Shown here: one piece after another, positions 30,803-39,501 of the stretch
How positions within the stretch are numbered: position 1 is the first letter of the stretch
Layout of the letters: every line of letters begins with the position of its first letter
From: Alphaproteobacteria bacterium
Lineage (GTDB): Bacteria; Pseudomonadota; Alphaproteobacteria; Micropepsales; Micropepsaceae
Assembly (NCBI GenBank): GCA_015654635.1
Contig: JAATGP010000069.1
Location: 1 to 64,000, forward strand
Direction: 5' to 3'
Length of the DNA stretch: 64,000 nucleotides
The notes under the pieces: generated by a model
The model's database searches: none
Told to the model about the DNA's origin: nothing
The model's input: only the letters and a program-made list of their open reading frames with translations
Translations under genes and position numbers: made by a program

Positions 30803-31479
30803 CGGAAGGGGCCGATCTAGGCGCGTGGCAGGGCGCGGCTGTGCCGCAACGGGTGCTGTTCGAAGGGCGCTACACGCGCCTTGAGCCACTCGATTGCGTG
30901 CGCCATGAAAGCGATCTTTTGCCCCTAGCCATCGCCCCCGATGCCGAGGATCGCTTTCGCTATCTTCCCGATATGCCGCCCGCCAACGGCGCTGCATTTC
31001 ATGCTTGGATGACGGCGTCCTGCGCCTCCACGGATCCCCTCTTCTTTGCCGTAATCGACAATGCCACGGGGCTTGCCGGTGGCCGCCAAGCTCTTATGCA
31101 CATTGTCCCGGCGCATGGCGCCATTGAGTTCGGCCATGTCCTCTGGGGGCCCGCCATTGCCCGCACCAGGGTGGTGACGGAAGCTCTTTTTCTTTCGGCC
31201 CGGTATGTCTTCGAAGACCTTGGCTACCGTCGCTTCGAGTGGAAGTGCAACACGCTTAACGCGCCGTCCCAGCGCGCCGCGTTACGCTTTGGCTTTCGTT
31301 TCGAAGGCGTTTTCCGCAATCATATGGTGGTCAAGGGCCAAAGTCGCGACACGGCGTGGTTTGCCATGACCGATGGCGATTGGCCGTCGATCAAAGCTGG
31401 CTTCCTGACATGGCTGGCGCCCGAAAATTTCGATGCTGCCGGGCGTCAGAAATCTCTTTTATCTGTGGCGGCAAATTGA
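30799..31479 (+). CDS. GNAT family N-acetyltransferase
   Basis: A 226-aa acetyltransferase of the RimJ/RimL-like GNAT group. It begins with a substrate strand (GRYTRLEPLDCVRHESDLL) and has the acetyl-CoA region around YVFEDLGYRRFEWKCNTLN, then SQRAALRFGFRFEGVFRNH near residues 155-175. No signal peptide, so cytoplasmic. Its ATG overlaps the stop of the GH115 gene (ATGA), an unusually tight link between a periplasmic or secreted glycosidase and a cytoplasmic acetyltransferase. The substrate is unknown. The arabinofuranosidase gene follows 34 bp downstream. Confidence 0.87.
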   Translation: MTEGADLGAWQGAAVPQRVLFEGRYTRLEPLDCVRHESDLLPLAIAPDAEDRFRYLPDMPPANGAAFHAWMTASCASTDPLFFAVIDNATGLAGGRQALMHIVPAHGAIEFGHVLWGPAIARTRVVTEALFLSARYVFEDLGYRRFEWKCNTLNAPSQRAALRFGFRFEGVFRNHMVVKGQSRDTAWFAMTDGDWPSIKAGFLTWLAPENFDAAGRQKSLLSVAAN

Positions 31480-31513
31480 CCTTCGGCGTTGTTCGATACA
31501 GGGAGTAACTGAG

Positions 31514-33064
31514 ATGGCATTCGCCAAAGCGCTGGCAACGGCTCTATTTCTTGCTGCCGCATCGGCCTCTGCCGCCCCACTGGCGACGCTGACGATTCAT
31601 GCCGATCGGCCGGGCGCCGTCATAAACAAAAACGTCTACGGACAATTCTCCGAGCATCTTGGTAGCGGCATCTATGGCGGCATTTATGTTGGTGAGCATT
31701 CCCCCATCCCCAACACCAAAGGTATGCGCAACGACGTTATCGCCGCCCTCAAAGAGCTGAAGGTGCCGCTGGTGCGCTGGCCGGGCGGCTGTTATGCCGA
31801 CGAATACCATTGGCGCGATGGCATCGGCCCCAAGCGTATCACGCGCGTCAATACCAATTGGGGTGGGGTGCCGGAAAGCAATGCCTTCGGCACCCATGAG
31901 TTTTTCGAATTTGCCGAACAAATCGGCGCCGAAGCATATGTCAATGCCAATATGGGCAGCGGCACGCCCGCCGAAGCTGCGCAATGGCTCGAATATATGA
32001 CAGGCGATCAGGACACCACGCTTGTCAAAGAACGCAAAGCCAATGGCCGCGACAAGCCCTTCAAGGTAGCAATCTATGCCATCGGCAATGAGAGTTGGGG
32101 CTGCGGTGGCAATATGCGGCCCGAATATTACGCCGATCTCTATAATCAGTATGCGTCCTTCGTGAAGACCATACAGACCCCACGGCCCGAGATGCTCGCG
32201 GTGGGCGATTCCGATGGCAAAACCGATTTCACTGCCACGTTGCTCGCAAATGCGCGCGCCCCGCTGGATGCGGTTTCGCTGCATTATTACACGATCCTGG
32301 GCCCCAAATGGGAAGACAAGGACACCGCCACCGGTTTCAGCGAATCCGGCTGGATCAACATCCTGGCCAACACGCTCAAGATCGAAGACTTCATCAAAAG
32401 CCACGACGCACTGATGACGGCGCTGGAAAAGAAGCTCGATAAGCCGCGCAAGATCGGTCTTTACATCGACGAATGGGGTACTTGGTACAAGCCCGATCCC
32501 GGCTCCAATCCCGGCTTTCTGGTGCAGCAGAACAGCTTGCGCGATGGGCTCGTGGCGGCGGCGAATTTCAACATCTTCCACAAATACGCTGACCGCGTGC
32601 GCATGACCTCCATCGCTCAGACTATCAATGTGCTGCAGGCCATGATCCTGACCGATGGTCCGAAGATGCTGCTGACGCCGACCTATCACGTCTTTCACAT
32701 GTATAGGCCGTTCCAGGGTGCCACTTCACTGCCGCTCGAGATCAAGACCCAGGCCTACAATTACGGCAAATGGTCGGTGCCGCAGGTCAGCGCTTCCGCT
32801 GCCAGGATCAAAGACGGCAAGATCGTGATCGGCCTTGCCAATCTCGATCCGCATCAAGCCGCTGATGTCTCTGCGCTTCTCGCTGGCGCCACGTTTTTCT
32901 CCGTCTCGGGTGAAATCCTCACCGCCGACGCCATGGATGCACACAACACTTTCGATGCCCCCAACACTGTCTATCCGGTGGCCTTCACAGGGGCCAGCCT
33001 CTCCGGCGGTAAGCTCAGCCTGACCCTGCCGCCGAAAAGCGTGGTCGTGCTGACGCTGCAGTAA
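31514..33064 (+). CDS. GH51 alpha-L-arabinofuranosidase, exported
   Basis: A 516-aa retaining arabinofuranosidase that releases L-arabinose from arabinoxylan or arabinan. It starts with a signal peptide (MAFAKALATALFLAAASASA). The acid/base Glu193 lies in AIGNESWGCGG and the nucleophile Glu320 in YIDEWGTWYK, both classical for GH51. The C-terminal beta domain is complete. ATG at 31514 is preceded by AGGGAGTAACTGAG. It is the third gene of the GH115-GNAT-GH51 run and is convergent with the aldose epimerase gene, 8 bp away. Confidence 0.93.
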   Translation: MAFAKALATALFLAAASASAAPLATLTIHADRPGAVINKNVYGQFSEHLGSGIYGGIYVGEHSPIPNTKGMRNDVIAALKELKVPLVRWPGGCYADEYHWRDGIGPKRITRVNTNWGGVPESNAFGTHEFFEFAEQIGAEAYVNANMGSGTPAEAAQWLEYMTGDQDTTLVKERKANGRDKPFKVAIYAIGNESWGCGGNMRPEYYADLYNQYASFVKTIQTPRPEMLAVGDSDGKTDFTATLLANARAPLDAVSLHYYTILGPKWEDKDTATGFSESGWINILANTLKIEDFIKSHDALMTALEKKLDKPRKIGLYIDEWGTWYKPDPGSNPGFLVQQNSLRDGLVAAANFNIFHKYADRVRMTSIAQTINVLQAMILTDGPKMLLTPTYHVFHMYRPFQGATSLPLEIKTQAYNYGKWSVPQVSASAARIKDGKIVIGLANLDPHQAADVSALLAGATFFSVSGEILTADAMDAHNTFDAPNTVYPVAFTGASLSGGKLSLTLPPKSVVVLTLQ

Positions 33065-33072
33065 CTGCCCCG

Positions 33073-34182
33073 TTATTCGGTGCGGAACAAGAGCACGGTT
33101 TCGCTATGGAAGGTCTCGCCGGGCCGCAGCACCGTCGAGGGGAAATTGGCGTGGTTGGGGGAGTCGGGGAAGTGCTGCGTTTCGAGGGCGACGCCGATAG
33201 GGTGCCCCGAGCTTGCACTATTCATGATGTTGCCGGAATAAAACTGCAGCCCGGGCTCTTCCGTGCGCACGATCAGCACCCGCCCGCTCACCGGATCGGA
33301 AAGAACCGCCGCCCCGGTCATGCCCCCGGCCTTGGGCTTGTTCAGCACCCAATTAAGATCATAGCCTTTGGTGAGGGCCATTTGCGCATCGGCCTCTTTG
33401 AGGCGGGCACCAATCCCGGTGGCGGTACGAAAATCAAACGGTGTGCCCGCGACGGGCTTGATCTCGCCGGTCGGAATCAGCGTGCCATCCACCGGCGTGT
33501 ACCGGTCGGCATTGATCGACAGCAGATTGCCGGTGATCGGCGTTTCGGGATTGCCCGAAAGATTGAAATAGCTGTGATTGGTGAAATTGATCACCGTCGG
33601 TTTGGTCGCCGTCGCCTCATAGCCGATGCTGAGCGCATTGTCCTGCCGTAGCTGATAGGTCACGGTCAGCGTCACCGTACCGGGAAAACCTTCTTCGCCA
33701 TCGGCGCTGACATAGGTCAGTTTCACGCCATTTCTGCCGGACAGGCGCTCCGCCGTCCATAACCGCTTGTGGAAGCCTTTGATGCCGCCATGCAGAGTGT
33801 TGAGCCCGCTATTGATCGGCAGTTGATAGGTCTTGCCATCCAGTGTGAAGCGGCCCGCGGCAATGCGATTGGCGTAGCGTCCAATGGTGGCGCCGTAATA
33901 CGATCCGCTCTGCTCATAGGCCTCAGCATTATCGAAGCCGAGCACGATATTGGTGAGCCTTCCCGCGCGGTCCGGCGCTTTCAGCGACACCAGCACCGCG
34001 CCAAAGCACGAGATGCGCGCTTCCAGACCGTTGTTGTTGGTCAAGGTGTAGATTTCCACCTGCTGACCGTCCGCCGTGGTTCCGAAATTGGCCTTTTCCA
34101 CCGCTGCTTGGGCTGCCAAGCTCAGCACGATTGCGGCGAACACGCAAAGGCCCGCCCGGCGTATCATCTGTTCGGTAAACAT
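33073..34182 (-). CDS. Aldose 1-epimerase (mutarotase), exported
   Basis: A 369-aa galactose-mutarotase-like protein that interconverts the anomers of sugars. The catalytic and binding motifs are visible: NHSYFNLSG with the conserved His, GYDLNWVLN (Asp) and the Glu in VALETQHFPDSPNH. It has an N-terminal signal peptide (IRRAGLCVFAAIVLSLAAQA), so unlike cytoplasmic GalM it acts in the periplasm. There it could serve the arabinose and other sugars freed by the neighbouring hydrolases. Confidence 0.92.
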   Translation of the reverse strand: MFTEQMIRRAGLCVFAAIVLSLAAQAAVEKANFGTTADGQQVEIYTLTNNNGLEARISCFGAVLVSLKAPDRAGRLTNIVLGFDNAEAYEQSGSYYGATIGRYANRIAAGRFTLDGKTYQLPINSGLNTLHGGIKGFHKRLWTAERLSGRNGVKLTYVSADGEEGFPGTVTLTVTYQLRQDNALSIGYEATATKPTVINFTNHSYFNLSGNPETPITGNLLSINADRYTPVDGTLIPTGEIKPVAGTPFDFRTATGIGARLKEADAQMALTKGYDLNWVLNKPKAGGMTGAAVLSDPVSGRVLIVRTEEPGLQFYSGNIMNSASSGHPIGVALETQHFPDSPNHANFPSTVLRPGETFHSETVLLFRTE

Positions 34183-34307
34183 GCTGATCCCATCCCCGTT
34201 TTGTCCCGCTGCTGCGGCGCCTTTGCGAGCATATTAGGTCGGACAAAACCCAATTCAATCTTTATGCTGGCGCTCTCGATTGCCTATCCTTCGCAGGGTC
34301 TTTGACG

Positions 34308-35600
34308 ATGACAGCCTCCGCCGACCATCTTCTTGCTTTTTTGAACAAGGCGCCGTCGCCCTATCATGCGGTGGTCGAATCCGCAGACCTGCTCATGGCC
34401 GCCGGTTTTCGCGAATTGCATGAAGCCGGGCGCTGGCAGCTCGAGGCGGGCAAAGGCTACTTCGTCATCCGCGGCGGCAAGACCATCGTCGCTTGGCGCC
34501 AAGGTACTGGCGTTGCGGCGGAGGAGGGTTTCCGCATCGTCGTTGCCCATACCGACAGCCCCACGCTGAAGCTGCGCCCGCGCCCGGATATGAAGGCCCG
34601 CAGCCTTCGCTATCTCACGACCGAAATTTATGGCGGCCCGCTGTTGTATAGCTGGATGGATCGCGATCTGAAACTCTCCGGCGCGCTTTACTGCGGCGAC
34701 ACCGCCATCACCCGCGTGCTCATCTCACTCGACCAATTGCCGGTACGCGCCGTCTCGCTCGCCATTCATCTGCGCCAGGACAAAGCCAGCGACAGCTACA
34801 GCTTTGACCGCGAGAAGGATTTCGCCCTCGTCATCGGCGATGGCGAGGCGAGCGGTCTCGAACTCATTGCCGAAGCCGCGAAAGCCCAATTGGGCCGCGA
34901 TCCCGGTCCCATTCTCAGCCTCGATCTGGAAGCATCGGATGCCGATCCCGCCCGCCGCATCGGCGCGGGCGGCTCTCTCATCAGCGCTCCCCGCCTCGAC
35001 AATCTTTTCAGTTGCTATACGGCGCTGGCAGCGCTTCTGACCGCGCCCGATGCCGCGCCGTGGACGCAAGTGGTGGCGCTTTATGATTCCGAGGAGATCG
35101 GCAGCCAAACCTACACCGGCGCGCGCTCCAACACGGTGGATGGCATCCTCCACCGGCTCGTTGATGCCACGGCCGAAGAAGATGTCTGGCGTGCCAAGGC
35201 CCGCTCCATCGTGGTCAGCGCCGATATGGCCCATGGCGAGCATCCGGGCTTCATCAGCGCCACCGATCCCGGCCATGTGCCGGAGCTGAACAAAGGCCTC
35301 GCGCTCAAGAGCGGTTCGATGGGCAATTATGCCATCGGGCCCGGCGCCGAGGCATGGTTCTCGCTCATCTGCCAGAAAGCGGGCGTGCCGCTGCAGCGCT
35401 TCCGCTATCGCTGCGATCATGGCCGCGGCAGCTCGATTGGCCCCATCATGACCACCAATCTCGGTATCAGCGGTATCGATGTCGGCTCGCCCATGCTGGC
35501 GATGCATTCGGCGCGCGAACTGGCCGGTGCCGCCGATGTCGCCCTCACCACCGCCGCTTTCACCGCCTTCTTCGCGACGGAAGAGCCCTTGCCGGTTTAG
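34308..35600 (+). CDS. apeB: M18 family aspartyl aminopeptidase
   Basis: A 430-aa cytoplasmic zinc aminopeptidase that removes N-terminal acidic residues. Family M18 features are visible: AFLNKAPSPYHAV at the N-terminus, the zinc ligands in VVAHTDSPTLKLRP, FSC after APRLDN, YDSEEIGSQT and the C-terminal HGRGSSIGPIMTTNLG. ATG at 34308 is used; an in-frame TTG lies two codons upstream. Its 3' end has a decayed partial copy about 680 bp downstream, described separately. Confidence 0.93.
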   Translation: MTASADHLLAFLNKAPSPYHAVVESADLLMAAGFRELHEAGRWQLEAGKGYFVIRGGKTIVAWRQGTGVAAEEGFRIVVAHTDSPTLKLRPRPDMKARSLRYLTTEIYGGPLLYSWMDRDLKLSGALYCGDTAITRVLISLDQLPVRAVSLAIHLRQDKASDSYSFDREKDFALVIGDGEASGLELIAEAAKAQLGRDPGPILSLDLEASDADPARRIGAGGSLISAPRLDNLFSCYTALAALLTAPDAAPWTQVVALYDSEEIGSQTYTGARSNTVDGILHRLVDATAEEDVWRAKARSIVVSADMAHGEHPGFISATDPGHVPELNKGLALKSGSMGNYAIGPGAEAWFSLICQKAGVPLQRFRYRCDHGRGSSIGPIMTTNLGISGIDVGSPMLAMHSARELAGAADVALTTAAFTAFFATEEPLPV

Positions 35601-36048
35601 CGTGAAAGCCTTTCGCTCGAACCCAGAAGTTGGTGCCGCAGTGGTGCAAACCGCAAGCGCTTGATCATTGTTTGTACGAATCCGGGAGAGAAGAGGAGGG
35701 CAGAGGGTCCGCGCCGGGATGGGATAGAGAAAGGGGAGTTTCGTTTTTTGAGGTTCAATTCCCCGATTCCAGCCTTATCCCTTTGAATGCGCGCGATTTT
35801 CGCTGGAAAATTAACCACCTCGCCAAACCAGGGCGCAGCGAGCGGTGCGAGGCGCCTGCGCAAACGTCGTTTCACCAAGTCAAAGAGCTCACCAAAGATG
35901 GGGAGCGCAGCGGATAGGTTCAAGGGGGAGCGTCCGCTTTGGGCCAATACTCATCCAATGCAATCCCACTCAGGGGAGCAATTCAAAGGCGGACTTTCGC
36001 ACCGAATTTCTGCACCAGATAAGTCGCTGATTTTCCTCTCACCGTTTT

Positions 36049-36078
36049 GTGGTGCATAATTCTTGAATTACGCACCAC
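36049..36078. repeat. Long near-perfect hairpin
   Basis: GTGGTGCATAATTC (36049-36062) and GAATTACGCACCAC (36065-36078) form a 14-bp stem with one mismatch and a 2-nt spacer. It lies in gene-free DNA. It could be a small IR element, an operator or part of a dead transcript. Confidence 0.45.
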
Positions 36079-36214
36079 GTCGAATGCCCGGAATTGGTTG
36101 TTGCCAGCATCTCTCCCCGGACTGACGAATGGCGACAAGTGGCGTAACGCAACCTCGAAGCGCTGCGTGCTTCGACCCGTGCGGGTGACCGGCGTGGCGT
36201 AGCTGGACGGAGGG

Positions 36215-36284
36215 GATGTCGCCTCACCACCGCTGCCTGTACGGCCTTCTTCGCAGCGGCGGGGCCGTTGCTGGGTTAGGCGTG
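36215..36284 (+). pseudogene. Decayed copy of the apeB 3' end
   Basis: Bases 36215-36284 (GATGTCGCCTCACCACCGCT... to ...GGGTTAGGCGTG) align with 35535-35605, the last codons and stop of the M18 aminopeptidase gene, at roughly 80% identity by eye. There is a 1-bp deletion early on (GTCGCCCTCACC versus GTCGCCTCACC) that shifts the frame. Weaker similarity runs about 25 bp further upstream. It is a non-functional fragment left by a duplication. Confidence 0.55.
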
Positions 36285-36307
36285 GTTGTCTTCGGCATTA
36301 TCCGAAA

Positions 36308-36526
36308 TTGTCATCCCCGGCCGAATGATCCGAGCGCAAGCGAGGAGCATGAGGGAAAGGGGACCCAGGTTTGGACGGCCAGACAATATATTGTAGGACC
36401 AGCAGGAACTGCGCACGACTGTCAGCATAGTGCGTGTGTTTCCACCTGGGTCCCGCCATTACGCTGTCGCTATGGCACCCCTCGTTCCGCTCACTTGCGT
36501 TCGCGGCTCTTGGCCGGGGATGACAA
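36308..36526. repeat. MITE-like imperfect inverted-repeat element
   Basis: A 219-bp element with 15-bp perfect outer inverted repeats (TTGTCATCCCCGGCC at 36308-36322 and its complement at 36512-36526) and 11-bp perfect inner ones (GGGACCCAGGT at 36360-36370, complement at 36444-36454). The arms between them are imperfectly complementary, and about 73 bp separate them. GTCATCCCCGGCC...GGGACCCAGG elements are of the dispersed alphaproteobacterial intergenic type. No transposase is encoded. Confidence 0.7.
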
Positions 36527-36557
36527 CTGTGGTTGCGTGGGGCGATCGCAACCGGCT

Positions 36558-37763
36558 CTACCGCTTAATCGCCAAGACCGCGTTGTGGCCGCCGAAGGCG
36601 AAGGAGTTGGAGATCGCGACCTTCACCTTCGCGTCCCGTGCTGTGTTGGGCACGTAGTCGAGGTCGCAGGCCGGATCGGGTTCCTGATAATTGGCCGTAG
36701 GCGGAATAAAGCCGCCTTGCATCGCCACCAGTGTGGCCGCCAATTCCAGCGCGCCGGCCCCGCCCAAAGCGTGGCCATGCATGGATTTGGTGGAAGAGAC
36801 GGGAATCTTTTTTGCGGCCTCGCCGAACACGGCATGAATGGCTTTGGTCTCGGTGGCATCATTGGCATAGGTGCCGGTGCCGTGGGCATTGATGTAATCG
36901 ACATCGCCCGGATTGAGCCCGGCATCGTCGAGGCAAGCCTGGATTGCCGCGCCCGCTCCGCTGACCGAAGGCAGCACAATATCGGCAGCGTCCGAACTCA
37001 TGCCGAAGCCGATGATCTCACCCAGAATCTCGGCGCCGCGCGCCTGGGCCCGTTCCAAGGTTTCGAGCACGAAAATACCGGCACCTTCCGCCAGCACCAT
37101 GCCGGCGCGGCCTTTGGAGAAGGGGCGGCAGGTGTCGGGCGCCATCACCCGCAAGGCTTCCCAGGCTTTGAAGCTGCCATAGCAGAATATCGCTTCCGTC
37201 CCGCCGGTCACCGCCGCCTCGACCATGCCCGAGCGCACCATCTGATAAGCAAGGCCGATGGCGTGATTGGAGGAGGCGCAAGCGCTCGCCACGGTAAAGG
37301 ACGGCCCGGTGATGCCGTGTTCCATGGTGATATGGCTCATGGCGGCGGAGATCATCAGCTTGGGAACGGTCAAGGGGTGGGCTCGGCGCGCCCCTTCGGC
37401 ATAGATGCGATGAAAACTCTCATCCAGGGTCTGCATACCGCCGACACCGGCGCCGATAATGGTGGCGGTCTTGACCCCCAACCCGTCGCGAAAGGCAAGG
37501 CCGCTTTGGGCCACGGCTTGGCGCGATGCCAGAACGGCCAGCTGCGCACAACGGTCCATCAGCCCCAGCTGCTTATCCGTGAAATGGGCCGCGGGATCGT
37601 AATTTTTGACCTCGGCGCCGATCTTGATGAGGAGGCCGTCATGGGGCACCGATTGTATCGGCCCAATACCACTTGCGCCCTTCGCCAAGCTTTCGCGCAT
37701 CTCATCAGCATTGTTGCCGAGCGGCGAGACAATCCCCATGCCCGTGATGACGACGCGATTCAT
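36558..37763 (-). CDS. Beta-ketoacyl-ACP synthase II-like (FabF family), lipid-locus copy
   Basis: A 401-aa condensing enzyme that elongates acyl-ACP with malonyl-ACP. It starts MNRVVITGMGIVSPLG and has the Cys-His-His triad: Cys162 in VASACASSNHA, His in NAHGTGTYANDATE and His in STKSMHGHALGGAG. It is encoded 13 bp downstream of an acyl carrier protein gene on the same strand. It is distant from any fab cluster in this window, so it is likely a specialised paralogue. Because the neighbours include sphingolipid genes, it may make a particular acyl chain for them; that is inference. Confidence 0.9.
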   Translation of the reverse strand: MNRVVITGMGIVSPLGNNADEMRESLAKGASGIGPIQSVPHDGLLIKIGAEVKNYDPAAHFTDKQLGLMDRCAQLAVLASRQAVAQSGLAFRDGLGVKTATIIGAGVGGMQTLDESFHRIYAEGARRAHPLTVPKLMISAAMSHITMEHGITGPSFTVASACASSNHAIGLAYQMVRSGMVEAAVTGGTEAIFCYGSFKAWEALRVMAPDTCRPFSKGRAGMVLAEGAGIFVLETLERAQARGAEILGEIIGFGMSSDAADIVLPSVSGAGAAIQACLDDAGLNPGDVDYINAHGTGTYANDATETKAIHAVFGEAAKKIPVSSTKSMHGHALGGAGALELAATLVAMQGGFIPPTANYQEPDPACDLDYVPNTARDAKVKVAISNSFAFGGHNAVLAIKR

Positions 37764-37776
37764 GCGGCTATGTCTT

Positions 37777-38055
37777 TCAAGGCGAGTCAGGCCGTGGCGG
37801 GTGCTGCTCAGCGACCAGCTTGTTAACGGCCACAACGATCTCGCCCACGGATTTGAACGAGATCCCGGCGGTGTCCTGATCGCTGGGCGAATAGGGCACT
37901 TGAATATCGAATTTCTCTTCGATGGCGAAGACGAGTTCGACCACGTCGATGGACTGCAGGTCGAGGTCGGTCAGCAGGACGTCCGCCGTCAAGGCCGAGG
38001 GCTCCACCTTGGCTTGCTTGGCGACAATCTCGAAAATGTCCCTTTCGTCGATCAT
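37777..38055 (-). CDS. Specialised acyl carrier protein
   Basis: A 92-aa acidic ACP. The phosphopantetheine serine is in LDLQSIDVVELVFAIEEKF (normally DSLD in AcpP), so it diverges from the housekeeping type. It begins MIDERDIFEIVAKQ and carries an extended C-terminus rich in Pro. It pairs with the FabF-like synthase immediately downstream. Dedicated ACPs serving serine palmitoyltransferase are known from Caulobacter sphingolipid synthesis, and this one could play that part for the Spt-like gene at 53 kb. That link is by context only. Confidence 0.85.
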   Translation of the reverse strand: MIDERDIFEIVAKQAKVEPSALTADVLLTDLDLQSIDVVELVFAIEEKFDIQVPYSPSDQDTAGISFKSVGEIVVAVNKLVAEQHPPRPDSP

Positions 38056-38221
38056 GAGCTGGCGTCCCCGGCGGTGGGGCTGCGCGCAGGCAGCCCGAAA
38101 GGCGTTTTGGTTCTAACGGCCTCATTCTTAATGGGAAAACCCCATCCGAACCAAGCCCCAATGGGGGCTGGCTGGCGGATTTGCTGGGCATGAACCTTCA
38201 CCCGGCCGCGCTTTGCGCCGG

Positions 38222-39469
38222 TTAAGGCGCTTCCTGGGTGATTCGGAACATTTCTTCCTGCAATCGGCGGGCATGTTTACGGGAGTCAAAGTCCCGTTCG
38301 ATGCGCGCTCGTGCCGCAGCGCCGTGGCGCTCGCGCAGTGCCGAATCGCGGAAATAGGCCAGGCACCCCTCTGCCAGCCCCTCGATGTCCGGGGGATTGC
38401 CGCTGTAAAGCCGCCCTTCGGTTCCGTCCGCCACCATTTCGGCGATGCCGCCCATGGCAAAAGCGAGGATGGCTTTGCCCATCGCCATGGCTTCCATCAC
38501 GGCGCGCGGCAGCGGGTCTTCATAGATGCTGGGGACCACGGCAACATCGAAATCGGCGACATAGGCTCTGGGATCGGCACGAAAACCGATGAACTGAACG
38601 AAACCTCTCAGGCCCAGCGCCTCCGCCAGGGTCTGGCACTCCGCCCGGTGGTCGGGGTGCATATCCTGCGGTGTGTCGCCGAGCACGATAAAGCGGCAAC
38701 GCGAGCGCTCTTCTTCGCTCAGCTTGCTATGGACGATCTTGGCGGCGCGGACCATTTCGATATAGCCCTTGCGCGGCACGATGCGGCCATGGCTGCCGAA
38801 GATCACGGTGTCCGCAGAGCACTTCAGTTCGCGCCGCAACGCGGGTTTGACGCCGCGCCCATCGAATTCCTCGATATCGAGTGCGGTCTGGATGGCACGC
38901 ACCTTGTCCCGGCAATGATCGAATTGCGGCTCACAGGGCTTGGAAACACAAATGATCAGCTTCACATATTTGCCCGCAGCCAGGCGCCGATGCAGTCCGC
39001 GGATGGCGGGCGCCACGGAGGGGTAGAGCACATGCCAGATGGCGGGAACGCCGGTTACGGCTGCCAAGGCTCCGCCCAGAAATCCAGCCGCGGTGCCATT
39101 GCAGAAGATGAGATCGTATTTCTCGCGTCTTATGCGCCGCCACAGCCGCACAAAGCCAGCCGTTGCCCGCCCGATATTGCCCGCCAGACGCGCCAATTTG
39201 AGGGGCAGGGGCGCGGCAAAATCCTCGCGCTCCATCGGCCGCGACAAAGGCTCGAAGGGATGCTCGATCAGGCCCGCCTCATGGAACAGCACTTCGGCGG
39301 CACCGGCTGCGATCAGCCGCTTGCTGACGATGCCTTCGCGCGGGATCAAGATGGTGCGGTGAACCAGCGTGGGATCGAGGAATTTGGTGATGTAAAGAAT
39401 GGTCCGCCCCGGGCCGCCATTGCGCGAGGTGTCGTTGATGAACAGAACGCGCAAAGGCTTGGATGGCAT
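38222..39469 (-). CDS. Glycosyltransferase family 4
   Basis: A 415-aa GT-B-fold glycosyltransferase. The N-terminal acceptor domain opens MPSKPLRVLFINDTSRNGGPGR and the C-terminal nucleotide-sugar domain contains GRIVPRKGYIEMVRAA and the Glu-x7-Glu-type region VVPSIYEDPLPRAVMEAMAMG. No membrane segment is evident; such enzymes act at the cytoplasmic face. It is the last gene of a leftward run galE-GT4-GT4 with a 32-bp gap to the preceding GT4. Acceptor and donor are unknown; a lipid acceptor is plausible from the locus. Confidence 0.87.
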   Translation of the reverse strand: MPSKPLRVLFINDTSRNGGPGRTILYITKFLDPTLVHRTILIPREGIVSKRLIAAGAAEVLFHEAGLIEHPFEPLSRPMEREDFAAPLPLKLARLAGNIGRATAGFVRLWRRIRREKYDLIFCNGTAAGFLGGALAAVTGVPAIWHVLYPSVAPAIRGLHRRLAAGKYVKLIICVSKPCEPQFDHCRDKVRAIQTALDIEEFDGRGVKPALRRELKCSADTVIFGSHGRIVPRKGYIEMVRAAKIVHSKLSEEERSRCRFIVLGDTPQDMHPDHRAECQTLAEALGLRGFVQFIGFRADPRAYVADFDVAVVPSIYEDPLPRAVMEAMAMGKAILAFAMGGIAEMVADGTEGRLYSGNPPDIEGLAEGCLAYFRDSALRERHGAAARARIERDFDSRKHARRLQEEMFRITQEAP

Positions 39470-39501
39470 AGCGGGATCACGCTGGTTGAATATGGCAAGC
39501 G

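Larger units (their letters stand above)
35601..36557. other. Gene-free region between apeB and the ketoacyl synthase gene
   Basis: About 950 bp with open frames but none that looks coding. It holds a strong hairpin (36049-36078), a decayed copy of the apeB 3' end (36215-36284) and a MITE-like inverted-repeat element (36308-36526). The first 450 bp show nothing I can name apart from purine-rich stretches near 35685-35750. The mix of remnants marks a rearranged boundary between the metabolic genes and the lipid/glycan locus. Confidence 0.7.

Noticed and set aside
36216-37826. 536-aa forward open frame over the ketoacyl synthase gene
   Set aside because: The reverse frame has the Cys-His-His triad of a condensing enzyme; the forward frame starts in repeat DNA and has no domain.
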